Origin: JACKII01 sp965222315
Lineage (GTDB): Bacteria > Pseudomonadota > Alphaproteobacteria > Bin95
DNA: 64,000 nt
Assembly: GCA_965222315.1 (NCBI GenBank)
Contig: OZ244951.1
Span: 4,712,001-4,776,000, forward strand
Direction of reading: 5' to 3'
In this document: positions 1 to 8,718 of the stretch, in pieces
Layout: the number at the start of each line of letters is the position of its first letter
Position numbering within the stretch: position 1 is the first letter of the stretch
The notes under the pieces: generated by a model
What the model was told of the DNA's origin: nothing
Databases searched by the model: none
The model's input: only the letters and a program-made list of their open reading frames with translations
Translations under genes and position numbers: made by a program

Positions 1-927
1 CCCGATCCGGTCGCGGGCGACCGGCAATATCTGTGCCGGCACATTGCGGGGCAGGCGCACCCGCAGGACAGCGAAGTCTGTCCTGCTGTCATGGGCTATG
101 ATCTGCACCGTCTGTTTGAAGCGGCGTTTGATTCCCCGTTCGTCCGTATGCAGGAACCGTAGTTCGCAGCGCAGCTTTTCGCGGCATTCCGGGTTCGGCG
201 ACAGGTTATGCCAGGCCGTCATGATGCGGTGCCGCGATCGATAGAAGAAGCCGGAGCCATGGCGGATTCGCTTCCGCCCGGCTTCCGCCGAGTAGAAGTG
301 ATTGTTGATCCGGATGGCGGCATTGGCATACCCGCGCAACTGCCCGCGGCGCAGGCGCGATATGCTTTCCATCCAGGGATTGGGGGTGATCTCCTCTCCG
401 AAATTCATGCGCAACCCGGCATAGCGCCGGCTCGGCGTAAACTGCGCCCAGCGGGTAAAACGCTCGGTCCGGCCATCCTCCGCCGACCGGCGCTCGACTT
501 CCATATGCAGCATCAACCCGCCGGCATTCATGGTCCGGGTGGTCGTGACTGTCATTGTGTTGTTGCCGACATCGGCCCGCATGGTCGTTTGGGCAACGTC
601 GCCTGCGGTCTGGATCGGGAAGGCAAAATAGAGAGAGGCGGCCTTCAACACCTCCGCCCGGCTGGAATACCGGGTCATGCAGACAGTCTTGCGGAGGTCG
701 ACGCAGGCCTTGATATCCGACTCGACCAGCAGCCGCGTCGGCACGAAAAAGCCGTCCCGTCCATAGTAGACGAACTTGTCCCGGAAGTGGGTTTCGACTG
801 CGTCGGAAGATGCCTCCACCGGCTGGTAGACCACATCTTCCGCAGTCAGCGCATAAACCGTTTGCGGCGCAGCCAGCCCCATCGCCATGAACGCCACCGC
901 AAACCAGATACTCAACAATCGATGCAC
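1..927 (-). CDS. Secreted trypsin-like serine protease, C-terminus cut by window edge
   Basis: The reading frame is open for 309 codons from a GTG at 927 to the left edge, so only the N-terminal part is visible. It starts with a signal peptide (about 26 residues, ending in VYA before LTAED). An unassigned region of about 190 residues follows. Then comes the start of a chymotrypsin-fold protease: a GSGFF strand, ITAWH-like His context (MTAWHN) as the likely catalytic His, and DFAVLRV as the likely catalytic Asp. The Ser part lies outside the window. TGAGG, 6 nt before the GTG, supports this start, but two more in-frame GTG codons lie at 939 and 951. The substrate is unknown; a periplasmic or secreted location is inferred. 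Confidence 0.72.
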   Translation of the reverse strand, partial: MHRLLSIWFAVAFMAMGLAAPQTVYALTAEDVVYQPVEASSDAVETHFRDKFVYYGRDGFFVPTRLLVESDIKACVDLRKTVCMTRYSSRAEVLKAASLYFAFPIQTAGDVAQTTMRADVGNNTMTVTTTRTMNAGGLMLHMEVERRSAEDGRTERFTRWAQFTPSRRYAGLRMNFGEEITPNPWMESISRLRRGQLRGYANAAIRINNHFYSAEAGRKRIRHGSGFFYRSRHRIMTAWHNLSPNPECREKLRCELRFLHTDERGIKRRFKQTVQIIAHDSRTDFAVLRVRLPRNVPAQILPVARDRIG

Positions 928-1049
928 GGATTGCCTCACTCGCTCGTCCACTCCGCCCGCACCCGGACACTAGCCGACCAACCGTAACGGGGAAGCAAAC
1001 CGTTACGGTAAAAAGCGCATGAATCGCCGATTGCAGTCGTCGGCGGGCG

Positions 1050-1973
1050 TCAGTCGTCCTTGCGCGGCCCCAGTTGCACGCCCGCCGCTTCCTCGTACAT
1101 GCGCACCGTGATGGAACTGTCTTTTTTGTTATAGCCGAGGCCCCGCGCCCACTGGAAAATCTGGCGGGTGGTATTGGCCAGGAACAGCGGCACGCCCAGC
1201 GCATTGGCGAAATCGGTCTGGAGCGTCTGGTCTTTCCAGGTGATGTCCACTGTGCCGCCGGGCTCGAAATCGCCCTCCAGATAACGCGGCGCGCGCATCT
1301 CGAACGCCACCGAATGGCCAGTGGACTGGCGGATTACGTCTACCATCTGTTTTGGGTCGAGCCCCGCCTTCGCGCCCAGCACCATGGCCTCCGCCACCGC
1401 GATGGTTCCGACTTGGATCAGCATGTTGTTGCAAAGCTTCATGGCCAGCCCCTGGCCGACCTCACCCATGTGGAACACCTGGCGGGCGCAGGAATCGAGC
1501 AGCGGCTTGATGCGCTCCACCACATCCGCATCGCCGCCACATATAATAGAGAGGTCGCCGCTTTCCGCCCGCTCCTGCCCGCCCGAAACCGGCGCATCGA
1601 CGAAATCAATGCCGCGCGGCTTTAGCTCGGCGTACCAGCGTTTCACCGCCAGCGGGTCGATGGTCGCCATGGAGAGAATCACGTCGCCCGGCTGGGCCTG
1701 GGACTGGAAGCCCTCCGGTCCCATGATGACCTCCTCAGACTGGTCCGTGGTCTCCACCATGCTGATGAGGGTCGAGGCCTGCTTCGCGACATCCGCCGGG
1801 CTAGAGGCGGCATAGGCCCCCAGGCTGGTGAAATGCTGCACGCGGGCAGGGTTCTTGTCATACACGACTAGATTGGCCCCGCCTTTCAGCAGATTGGCGG
1901 CAATGCCGCCGCCCATGACGCCAACACCGACGATGCCGAGCGTGTCTTTCCGGTCTGGCATTCCCTGGCTCAT
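1050..1973 (-). CDS. NAD(P)-dependent beta-hydroxyacid (HIBADH-type) dehydrogenase
   Basis: A 307-residue member of the 3-hydroxyisobutyrate dehydrogenase / tartronate semialdehyde reductase family. The N-terminal Rossmann motif is GVGVMGGGIAANL (about residue 16 on). The substrate-site signature DAPVSGGQERAESG lies near residue 126, and the likely catalytic Lys is in MKLCNN near residue 178. Family members oxidise or reduce short beta-hydroxyacids in the cytoplasm; the substrate cannot be told from sequence. It is the last gene of a leftward operon with an SDR and a luciferase-like protein, and its start overlaps the SDR stop by 4 nt (ATGA), implying translational coupling. Confidence 0.85.
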   Translation of the reverse strand: MSQGMPDRKDTLGIVGVGVMGGGIAANLLKGGANLVVYDKNPARVQHFTSLGAYAASSPADVAKQASTLISMVETTDQSEEVIMGPEGFQSQAQPGDVILSMATIDPLAVKRWYAELKPRGIDFVDAPVSGGQERAESGDLSIICGGDADVVERIKPLLDSCARQVFHMGEVGQGLAMKLCNNMLIQVGTIAVAEAMVLGAKAGLDPKQMVDVIRQSTGHSVAFEMRAPRYLEGDFEPGGTVDITWKDQTLQTDFANALGVPLFLANTTRQIFQWARGLGYNKKDSSITVRMYEEAAGVQLGPRKDD

Positions 1974-2737
1974 AGCTGGCCTCCATTCACATCGATGGTT
2001 TGTCCGTTAACGAAATCCGCGTCCGACGACGCCAGGAAGGCGATTACCTTCGCCTGATCCTCCGCGACCGCGATCCGGCCGAGCGGCACCTTGGCAACCT
2101 CATTCGCCTGGTCGTCTTCGGCCCGCACTTCCCAGTGCGGCATCAGCCGCTCGGTGAGGGTAAGGCTGGGGGCGATGGCGTTGATGCAAATGCCGTGCGG
2201 GCCCAGTTCAAACGCCAGCTTCCGGGTCATGGCGATGATGCCGCCCTTGGCGACCGCATAGGGTGACGAGCTTTTGAAGCTGGTCCCCCGCCCGGCGATG
2301 GAGGCCAGATTGACGATCTTGCCGGACTTGTTCGCCTTCATGTGCGGCACCGCGGCATGGATGAAGTGGAACGTCGCCGACAGGTTGAAGTTCAGGATCT
2401 TCTGCCAGTCATCGAACGGCATCTCGTCGATGTTCACATCCGGCTTCTCGATGATGGTGGAGCCGCCCACGGCATTAACCAGAATGTCGATATGCCCGAA
2501 CTCTTTGGCCGTTTCCCCAACAACGGCCACGGCTTGCGCCTCGTCCATGGCGTCGATGCATTTCGGCACGACTTTGCCCGGCTGGTTGGCCAGCGCCTGG
2601 ACCATGGCGTCTAGCCGTGCCTGCTGATTCTCCACGGCAACCACGGTGCCGCCCTCGCGCACGATGATCTCGGTCGTCGCCCGGCCGATACCTGCGCCGG
2701 CGGCGGTGACGATCGCAACTTTTCCCTCAAACCGCAT
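1970..2737 (-). CDS. SDR-family oxidoreductase (FabG-like)
   Basis: A classical short-chain dehydrogenase of 255 residues. The cofactor loop is TAAGAGIGRA (the family usually has TGxxxGIG), followed by NAVGG in place of NAG, the active-site Ser in LASIAG, and YAVAK as the Tyr/Lys pair. The C-terminal end NGQTIDVNGGQL is typical. I start at the ATG at 2737 because GGGAGG lies 9 nt upstream, inside the last codons of the preceding gene, and because MRFEGKVAIVTAAG is the usual SDR N-terminus; an upstream in-frame extension has no such support. The substrate is unknown. It sits 4 nt after the luciferase-like gene and is coupled to the HIBADH-type gene. Confidence 0.85.
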   Translation of the reverse strand: MRFEGKVAIVTAAGAGIGRATTEIIVREGGTVVAVENQQARLDAMVQALANQPGKVVPKCIDAMDEAQAVAVVGETAKEFGHIDILVNAVGGSTIIEKPDVNIDEMPFDDWQKILNFNLSATFHFIHAAVPHMKANKSGKIVNLASIAGRGTSFKSSSPYAVAKGGIIAMTRKLAFELGPHGICINAIAPSLTLTERLMPHWEVRAEDDQANEVAKVPLGRIAVAEDQAKVIAFLASSDADFVNGQTIDVNGGQL

Positions 2738-2741
2738 GTTT

Positions 2742-3680
2742 TCAGCCTCCCATCTCTGAACGGAGTTTCGCCATAGCGGCCAGCGAGTTTTCATGGTCGC
2801 CGGCAAAACGGATGCAAATGTGACTTGCGCCCTGGTCGATATAGCCTTTGACGAAGGCCGCCGCTTCCTCCGCCGGCCCGCCGAAGCTCGCCATGCGGCG
2901 GCGCAGAATGTGGCCGGGCACGCCGTAATAGGCCTCCAGGAACTTGTCGATACGGGCGATGCCGTTCTCGTGGCTGTCGTCGAGCGCCAGCGTCAGGTAG
3001 ACGGCAAACGTCATGTCGGCAGGGTTGCGGCCCTCCGCCTTGGCATGGGTTTGCACTTCCTGCCACTGCGCGCCGCACTCATCCGCGCCGGGACCCGTCG
3101 GGAACCAGCCGTCAAAGTGCTTGGCCGCACGCTTCAGGGCATTGGGATGGCTGCCGCCGACCCAGACCGGCGGGCCGCCTTTTTGCACCGGCGTTGGACC
3201 GATCTGCTGGCCGTTCAGCTTCCACCGGCCGTCCCAGTCTACCTTGTCGCCGGTCCAGAGCGCCCGGCACAGTTGCAGCCCCTCGATCATCCGGCCGATG
3301 CGCTTTTCGAACGGCACCCCGGCACTCTCGAACTCCGCCCGGATATTCGGCACATCGCCCGCGATGCCGTAGCCGAGGATCACCCGGCCGTCGCTCACCT
3401 GGTCGAGCGTCGAGACCACGTGGGCCAACACCACCGGATTGCGCAGCGCGGGCAGCAATACCGCGGTGCCCATCTTCACCCGCTTCGTGCGGCCAGCGAT
3501 GCCGGCCATCAGGGTCAGCGGCTCGTGGCGCGGCCTGGCGGTCAGGGAATCGCCGATCCAGACCGAGTCGTAACCAAGATCCTCTGCCTGCTCCGCCAGT
3601 TTCAGGAGAGGCGCTGCTTCCGGGCGGCCCTCCATGATGGCTTCGCGAGTAGGGATCAGATAGCCAATTTGAGCGGGCAT
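2742..3680 (-). CDS. Luciferase-like (LLM) flavin/F420-type oxidoreductase
   Basis: A TIM-barrel luciferase-like monooxygenase of about 312 residues. Recognisable family landmarks are GYDSVWIGDSL (residues ~34-44), GTAVLLPALRNPVVLAHV, the DQVSDGRVILGYGIAG stretch, and GGPPVWVGGSHPNALKRAA. Members use FMN or F420 to oxidise varied small substrates; neither cofactor nor substrate can be fixed here. The start is placed at the ATG at 3680 (MPAQIGYLIPT), preceded by AGAGGAAG; a longer upstream frame lacks family similarity. First gene of the three-gene leftward operon, divergent from a second LLM gene at 3880. Confidence 0.83.
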   Translation of the reverse strand: MPAQIGYLIPTREAIMEGRPEAAPLLKLAEQAEDLGYDSVWIGDSLTARPRHEPLTLMAGIAGRTKRVKMGTAVLLPALRNPVVLAHVVSTLDQVSDGRVILGYGIAGDVPNIRAEFESAGVPFEKRIGRMIEGLQLCRALWTGDKVDWDGRWKLNGQQIGPTPVQKGGPPVWVGGSHPNALKRAAKHFDGWFPTGPGADECGAQWQEVQTHAKAEGRNPADMTFAVYLTLALDDSHENGIARIDKFLEAYYGVPGHILRRRMASFGGPAEEAAAFVKGYIDQGASHICIRFAGDHENSLAAMAKLRSEMGG

Positions 3681-3879
3681 TGCGGGCTTCCTCTTGAATA
3701 TCGTTTGTTCTTTATTTGACATTCTTGCGGCAATTGCCCGGCGGCGATAGTCCGTTTCCCGATACGGGGATGGGGCGGGCACGAGAATACCGTCCGGTCA
3801 GCCGGGTTTCTTAGAAATCGGCAGCACGTTACCCTGTATCTTGGCAAATGACGGCCCCGCAACCAGAAGGCGCTCTCGC

Positions 3880-4869
3880 ATGGCCCTGCCCCTCGACACC
3901 GGCCTCAAGATCGGGATTCAGACGATTCACCGTCAGCCAGACACCCAGGTTGGCCCCTGGTTGCCCCGAATCGACGAAATGGCCCGGTTTATTGAAGCCA
4001 TCGACACGGCGGGCTTCGACTCTGTCTGGGTTGGCGACCATCTCTCGATGCCACTGCCCTTCTTCGATCCCTTCCTGTTGATCGCCCAGGCGGCAGTGGT
4101 GAGCCGCCGCCTGACCTTTGGCACCGGCGTCTACCTGCTGCCCTTGCGCAGTCCGGGACCGGCGGCAAAACAGGCGGCGACGCTCGATCACCTGACCGAA
4201 GGCCGGTTCATCTTTGGCGTCGGCATCGGCGGGGAGTTTCCAAAGGAGTACGAAGTGGCCGGCGTCCCGATCGGGGAGCGCGGCGCCCGCCTGTCCGAAG
4301 GCATCCAGGCCATGCGTGCGCTCTGGAGCGGGCAACCCGCTACATTCCGTGGAAAGCATTACCAGTTTGAGGAAGTCCTGATGACCCCGCCGCCGCGCCA
4401 GCCTGGCGGCCCGCCGATATGGGGCGGTGGACGCAGCGACCCTGCCCTGCGGCGCATCGGGAGACTGGCAGACGGCTATCTCTCGTATGTCGTCACGCCA
4501 ACCATGTACGCCGAGGCTCTAGGCAAGATATCCTCGGCCGCAGATCAAGCGGGCCGCAAGGTAAAAAGCTTCGGTACTGGACATTTATTATTTGCCCGCG
4601 TCGGCGATGACTATGAATCCGCCCTGGATACTGCAACGGAAAGCCTTTCCAAGCGCTATGCGATGGACTTCCGCCGGGCAGCAGAACGCTACGTCGCTCT
4701 GGGTTCGCCGGACCAAGTCGCCGAACGGATCACTGAGTTCTACAACGCAGGCGTGCGCCACGTGTCGGTCGACCTCGTCGGCCCCTACGAAAGGAGAATG
4801 GAGCAAATTGAGCGGTTTGCCGGCGAGGTGATCCCCAGGTTGCGGCACCTTGGCACCGCAAGCGGCTGA
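3880..4869 (+). CDS. Luciferase-like (LLM) oxidoreductase
   Basis: A second LLM-family protein of 329 residues, with GFDSVWVGDHLSMPLPFFDPF near the N-terminus, the FGTGVYLLPLRSPGPAAKQAA strand, HLTEGRFIFGVGIGGEFPKE and GGPPIWGGGRSDPALRRIG. It is only a family-level relative of the divergent LLM protein at 2742-3680. The ATG at 3880 has AGAAGG upstream; a TTG at 3841 would add 13 poorly conserved residues. The 199 bp between the two divergent LLM genes probably holds promoters for both. Substrate unknown; it may work with the SDR/HIBADH operon next door, but that is inference from position only. Confidence 0.82.
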   Translation: MALPLDTGLKIGIQTIHRQPDTQVGPWLPRIDEMARFIEAIDTAGFDSVWVGDHLSMPLPFFDPFLLIAQAAVVSRRLTFGTGVYLLPLRSPGPAAKQAATLDHLTEGRFIFGVGIGGEFPKEYEVAGVPIGERGARLSEGIQAMRALWSGQPATFRGKHYQFEEVLMTPPPRQPGGPPIWGGGRSDPALRRIGRLADGYLSYVVTPTMYAEALGKISSAADQAGRKVKSFGTGHLLFARVGDDYESALDTATESLSKRYAMDFRRAAERYVALGSPDQVAERITEFYNAGVRHVSVDLVGPYERRMEQIERFAGEVIPRLRHLGTASG

Positions 4870-5316
4870 ATGTCCGCGCCCTCGATGCAGCCGCGGTGCG
4901 CGCCTAACTCAACCTAAACGCGATGTTACCGATCAGGGCCAGAAATCCGGCGAAATTCCAGACAGCGGCAAAAATAATTTGGGATTAATACTTGCATATT
5001 CATGAAATTTCCAGCGCCGCCAAACCCGCGGATATCTGCGGTTTTTGGCTTTGTTCCCCCCGGGGAAAGAAGGCTGCTGCAAGTGTAAACCGTCTGCTAT
5101 TCAAAAATGTCATGAATCAAATGTTGACGGTCAAAGCATAAGCATGGTTCTTTTCTCCGACGGCATCTGGCTCGAAACGCACCGTTCGACGGAAGCCGCC
5201 TGAAATTTGGCAATTTCCCCTAGCGGGAACGGTTGCGAAATGATGGACAGACAGATACAAATAACCTCGTATCAGGTGCTGCTGGATCAACCAGCGGTTA
5301 GACACGGAGAAGCGAA
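4870..5316. other. Non-coding gap upstream of the VPLPA-CTERM gene
   Basis: I see no credible gene in these 447 bases. The stretch is locally AT-rich around 4965-5010 and 5095-5150. A small palindrome, TTCCCC-cc-GGGGAA, lies at 5054-5067. The promoter for the secreted protein at 5317 should lie here, but I could not place a convincing -35/-10 or -24/-12 pair. Confidence 0.6.
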
Positions 5317-5967
5317 ATGAACCTTAAAACTTTAGCTGCTGCGAGCGTGATCGCGTTCCTGCCGGCAACGGCAATGGCCACCATCACCGTTAACACCGAA
5401 GGTGTAGACGGTGTTCAACTGAATTCTTTGGCAGGCTCCGGGGCCTCGACTTCGGATACGACCGGCGGTTTCTCCGGCCTCTTTTTAGGCCCGGATCAGG
5501 CGCTGGACTGGAACATGCGGGTGATCAATACCGCACCTCCGGGTTCCGCCAACACCGACGGCACGGCCACTTACGAGTTCCAGGTGCTTCAGGATGCGAC
5601 CATCAGCATCCAGTCTACCCAGAACCCCTTTTCCGGTGCCGGCCTCGACAACCTGTCGCTTGACTTGGTAGTGAGCAGCGGCCCGGCAGCGAATATCGCC
5701 GCTTACTCCTTCGGCGCGTTTGCCGCGGTCGGCGCTGGCAGCCAGACCCACGCGACACCACTGAGCGCGAATGCTGGTGACATGATCACCGTTGTGTCGA
5801 GCTGGACCGGTATCTCTGGCCTTTTCACCGAGATCGAAGTCGATTTCCTCCTCTCGGCGGAATCCGACAACAATCCGGGCGACATTCCGCTCCCGGCCAC
5901 TGCCCTGCTGCTGGCTGGTGCGCTTGGCGGACTTGGCTTCGCGGCCCGGAAACGCACCCGGTCGTAA
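5317..5967 (+). CDS. VPLPA-CTERM (PEP-CTERM-like) sorted surface protein
   Basis: A 216-residue exported protein. The N-terminus MNLKTLAAASVIAFLPATAMA is a signal peptide. The central part is Ser/Thr/Gly/Asp-rich and predicted beta-sheet-like. The C-terminus has the tripartite sorting signal: DIPLPATALL, a hydrophobic Ala/Leu/Gly helix, then an AARKRTRS basic tail. This matches the VPLPA variant of PEP-CTERM, processed by an exosortase/archaeosortase-type enzyme in the inner membrane. No exosortase gene is in this window. Good SD (GGAGAAG) 5 nt before the ATG. The next gene, a TPR lipoprotein of the type found in PEP-CTERM systems, supports a role in exopolysaccharide or surface biology. Confidence 0.82.
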   Translation: MNLKTLAAASVIAFLPATAMATITVNTEGVDGVQLNSLAGSGASTSDTTGGFSGLFLGPDQALDWNMRVINTAPPGSANTDGTATYEFQVLQDATISIQSTQNPFSGAGLDNLSLDLVVSSGPAANIAAYSFGAFAAVGAGSQTHATPLSANAGDMITVVSSWTGISGLFTEIEVDFLLSAESDNNPGDIPLPATALLLAGALGGLGFAARKRTRS

Positions 5968-6270
5968 TACCGGCGTCTTGTAGCTGGATAGTTCACTGCG
6001 GTTATAGCGCGCTATCAACTGCAACCTGATGCGAGATCACTGAAGAGCATTGGCACATATGTGTCAGTGCTCTTTGGCGTTGGACAGCAGACAGGAACAG
6101 GCATCGGCATGGACAGGCCAGACCAGGATAGGACCGGTTGCCAGTGAAGCCCCATGACGCAGGCTCTCGCAGCCATTTGAGCTTGAGTCTATCCTGACAC
6201 CCATCACATTGTGACAAAACCTCAACGCTGGTTGAAAAAATCGGCTTCGCCAATTGAGAAGGCAATCGCC
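5968..6270. other. Gap with inverted repeats between VPLPA-CTERM gene and TPR lipoprotein gene
   Basis: About 300 bases without a gene. A short near-palindrome with the core ATAGCGCGCTAT lies near 6003-6014, just after the VPLPA-CTERM stop, and a long hairpin lies at 6043-6074 (listed separately). The remainder shows no recognised motif apart from AGAAGG, the ribosome binding site before 6271. Confidence 0.6.
6043..6074. repeat. 32-bp inverted repeat (16-bp arms)
   Basis: The arms 6043-6058 and 6059-6074 pair along their full length: 14 Watson-Crick pairs and two G-T wobbles, with CACATATGTG at the centre. Only a short T run follows (CTTT), so it is not a textbook terminator. It could end transcription of the VPLPA-CTERM gene, stabilise its 3' end, or be an operator for a dimeric regulator upstream of the TPR lipoprotein gene. 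Confidence 0.75.
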
Positions 6271-8685
6271 ATGCAGAAAAAGCTTTTTCGTTCTCTGCGA
6301 TGGGCCCTATTGGGTTTTGCCATTTTCTTGACGGCGTGCGACAGCGTCGAAGAGCGGGCTCAGCGCCACTACGATCGGGCAATCGAATTACTGGCGGCCG
6401 GGGAGCCGGAGAAAGCCGCGCTGGAATTCCGCAATGCCGTCGAACTGAACCAGGAGTTCAACAAAGCGCGCTTGGAGCTCGCCAAACTCCAGGAAGGCGA
6501 GCGCCGCTTTTCCGCGGCGTTACAAAACTATTCAAAGATCATCGAGATCGATCCCAATCACATCGGCGCTCTTGTCCGTTCAGCCAACATCTTGATCGTA
6601 GCCGGCCATGTCGAACGGGCGATGGACAGTATGGAACATGCCTACCGGTTGGCGCCTGACGACCTGAATGTCCTGTTGACCCGCAGCCTCGGCTATCTGC
6701 GGCTGGGCAACTATGAGGAGGCCGTCAAATTTGCCGAGGAAGCACTGACGCTCGCCCCGGCAGAGCCCAAGGTCGGTCTTGTACTGGCATCCGATCATTT
6801 CCGGCGTGGCGAATACAAGGAAGCCGAATCGGTCATTGACCGCTTCCTTGAAGTTAATCCCCGGGACGTTTCGCTCAATATCCTCCGCATTCGGGTGCTT
6901 GAGCAACTCGGCGAATCGGAAAAGTTGTCTGCGCATTTGCGGAATATGACCCGCCTCTACCCAAACAGCCTGGAAGTAAGGCGGGTGCTGGCGCGCTGGT
7001 ATATATCCCAGGAAGACATGGCCAACGCGGAAGCGCAGTTGCGGAAATTGCGCGACATCCAGCCAGATTCCGACGAGTCGTTGCGAAATCTGATCCAGTT
7101 CATCTCAGACACCCGCGGTGAACAGGCTGCCCGCGAAGAAATGCAAATTCAGATCGCGAAAGCGGACAGCGATGAGCAACGAGTTCCCCTGAAGGTGATG
7201 CTGGCGGAAATGGACTATACCGCCGGCAACACCGAAGAAGCGTACGCCGCGGTCAACGCGATGCTCGCCAGCGAGGACGAAACCGGCCCTATCGTCGAAG
7301 CCCGGCTGCTGCTTGGCCAGTTCAAAGCGCGCGAGAAGAAGTTCGACGAAGCGCTGCAGGCCGCAAACAGTGTTCTGGCGGCAGACCGCAAGAACGCTAT
7401 CGCGCTCGGACTGCAGGCCGCCATCCACTCCGAGCAAGGCCGGCACGAACAAGCGGTCATCGATGTGCGTGCAGCGATGAACGAAAGTCCGCGGAACGCG
7501 AAGCTCCGCCGCCTGGCCGCGCGGATTTACGAGCGCAACGGCAATACCGAACTGGCAATGGAAAGTCTCGCGACCACCGTCGTGCTGTCGGGCTATGACC
7601 CCACCTATGCGCAGGAATATGCCGCCGCGCTGCGCCGCACGGGTGAAATCCGGGCCATTGAAGCAGTCCTGACCGAGACCGTTCGCCGCCATCCGAAAAA
7701 CCGCGAACTGCTGGCCGCCCTTGCTGCGGCACGGCTGCGTCTGGAGGATTGGGCAGGTGCAGAGCAGGCCGCCCGTGTGCTTCGGGCAATCGAAAAAGAT
7801 GGCGGCTCGGCAGACCGGATTCGGGCAGTGGTTCTGACGGGCCAGCAGCGGTACGGCGAGAGCATCGAGCTGTTGCAGCGGCTGGCGGAATCAAACGCAG
7901 AGAACGCCTCGATTATGGCGGCGTTGACCCAGGTCTACATTAAAGCCGGCCAAACCAGCCAGGCCCGCGCCTACGTCAACCAGGTCCTTGCGGAAAATCC
8001 CAACAATGCCGCCGCGCTCCGCATCAGCGGCGCGTTGCATGCGCTTGCCGATAATGCTGAAGGCGCTGAACAATCCTTCCGCGATTCCATCCTTGCCGAT
8101 CCGGAAGACCCCATGGGCTTCGTGGTTCTGGGCCGCTTCCTGCGGGACAACGACCGGCCGGAAGAGGCTGAGGAAATTATCCGAGCCGGGGTCGCCAATG
8201 TGCCCGGCAATGTCGCATTGCACATTCACCTCGCTGACCTGTTGCTGGAGCGCGGCGAGTTCGATCAGGCGATTAAGGAATTCGAAACCGTCTATGACCT
8301 GCAGCCGGACTCACTGATTGCGGCGAACAATCTGGCGAGCATGCTGGCGGATTTCCACGCCAGTAGCCCGGACCTTGTTGACCGGGCCTACGCTATTGCC
8401 CAGCGGCTGGCCGGCTCCAGAAACCCGGCTCACCAGGATACTTATGGCTGGATCCTCTACCTGCGGGGCGAATACACGCTGGCGCTCCGCAGTCTGCGCC
8501 CCGCAGCGGAGCAACTACCGGACGATCCGTGGGTTCAGTATCACACCGGCATGGTCTATTCGAAGCTGAACCAGTCCGAGAATGCCCGCCACCACCTGCA
8601 GGCTGCGCTGGATGCTGGCGGCGCCCATATGTTCCCGCTGCGGGAGCAGGTACAGGAAGCCTTGGACGCGCTGCCTACGCAATAA
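6271..8685 (+). CDS. PEP-CTERM-system type TPR-repeat lipoprotein (PrsT-like)
   Basis: An 804-residue lipoprotein: basic N-terminus, hydrophobic helix, lipobox LTAC near residue 22, then tandem tetratricopeptide repeats to the end (for example ALEFRNAVELNQEFNKAR, ALQNYSKIIEIDPNHIGA, AVKFAEEALTLAPAEPKV, AIKEFETVYDLQPDSLIA). Length, lipobox and all-TPR layout fit the family of putative PEP-CTERM-system TPR lipoproteins. It should sit in the membrane facing the periplasm as a scaffold for surface polysaccharide or protein export. The ATG at 6271 has AGAAGG upstream and gives the lipobox a normal signal peptide. Its place after a VPLPA-CTERM gene supports the assignment; exosortase and polysaccharide genes are not in view. 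Confidence 0.8.
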   Translation: MQKKLFRSLRWALLGFAIFLTACDSVEERAQRHYDRAIELLAAGEPEKAALEFRNAVELNQEFNKARLELAKLQEGERRFSAALQNYSKIIEIDPNHIGALVRSANILIVAGHVERAMDSMEHAYRLAPDDLNVLLTRSLGYLRLGNYEEAVKFAEEALTLAPAEPKVGLVLASDHFRRGEYKEAESVIDRFLEVNPRDVSLNILRIRVLEQLGESEKLSAHLRNMTRLYPNSLEVRRVLARWYISQEDMANAEAQLRKLRDIQPDSDESLRNLIQFISDTRGEQAAREEMQIQIAKADSDEQRVPLKVMLAEMDYTAGNTEEAYAAVNAMLASEDETGPIVEARLLLGQFKAREKKFDEALQAANSVLAADRKNAIALGLQAAIHSEQGRHEQAVIDVRAAMNESPRNAKLRRLAARIYERNGNTELAMESLATTVVLSGYDPTYAQEYAAALRRTGEIRAIEAVLTETVRRHPKNRELLAALAAARLRLEDWAGAEQAARVLRAIEKDGGSADRIRAVVLTGQQRYGESIELLQRLAESNAENASIMAALTQVYIKAGQTSQARAYVNQVLAENPNNAAALRISGALHALADNAEGAEQSFRDSILADPEDPMGFVVLGRFLRDNDRPEEAEEIIRAGVANVPGNVALHIHLADLLLERGEFDQAIKEFETVYDLQPDSLIAANNLASMLADFHASSPDLVDRAYAIAQRLAGSRNPAHQDTYGWILYLRGEYTLALRSLRPAAEQLPDDPWVQYHTGMVYSKLNQSENARHHLQAALDAGGAHMFPLREQVQEALDALPTQ

Positions 8686-8718
8686 GCTGGGGGAGAACGT
8701 TCTTCACTACCGTTGAGG

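Noticed and set aside
208..987. Long open frame on the plus strand (and another on the minus strand to 1204)
   Set aside because: Both lie opposite or out of phase with the protease frame, which has a signal peptide, His/Asp motifs and sensible codon use; the alternatives have no family motifs.
5054..5067. TTCCCC-cc-GGGGAA as a terminator
   Set aside because: Six-bp arms without a T-tract are too weak to call.
5123..5235. Sigma-54 or sigma-70 promoter for the VPLPA-CTERM gene
   Set aside because: TTGGCAATTTCCCCTAGC has GG and GC two bases too far apart for -24/-12, and TTGACG lacks a good -10 partner.
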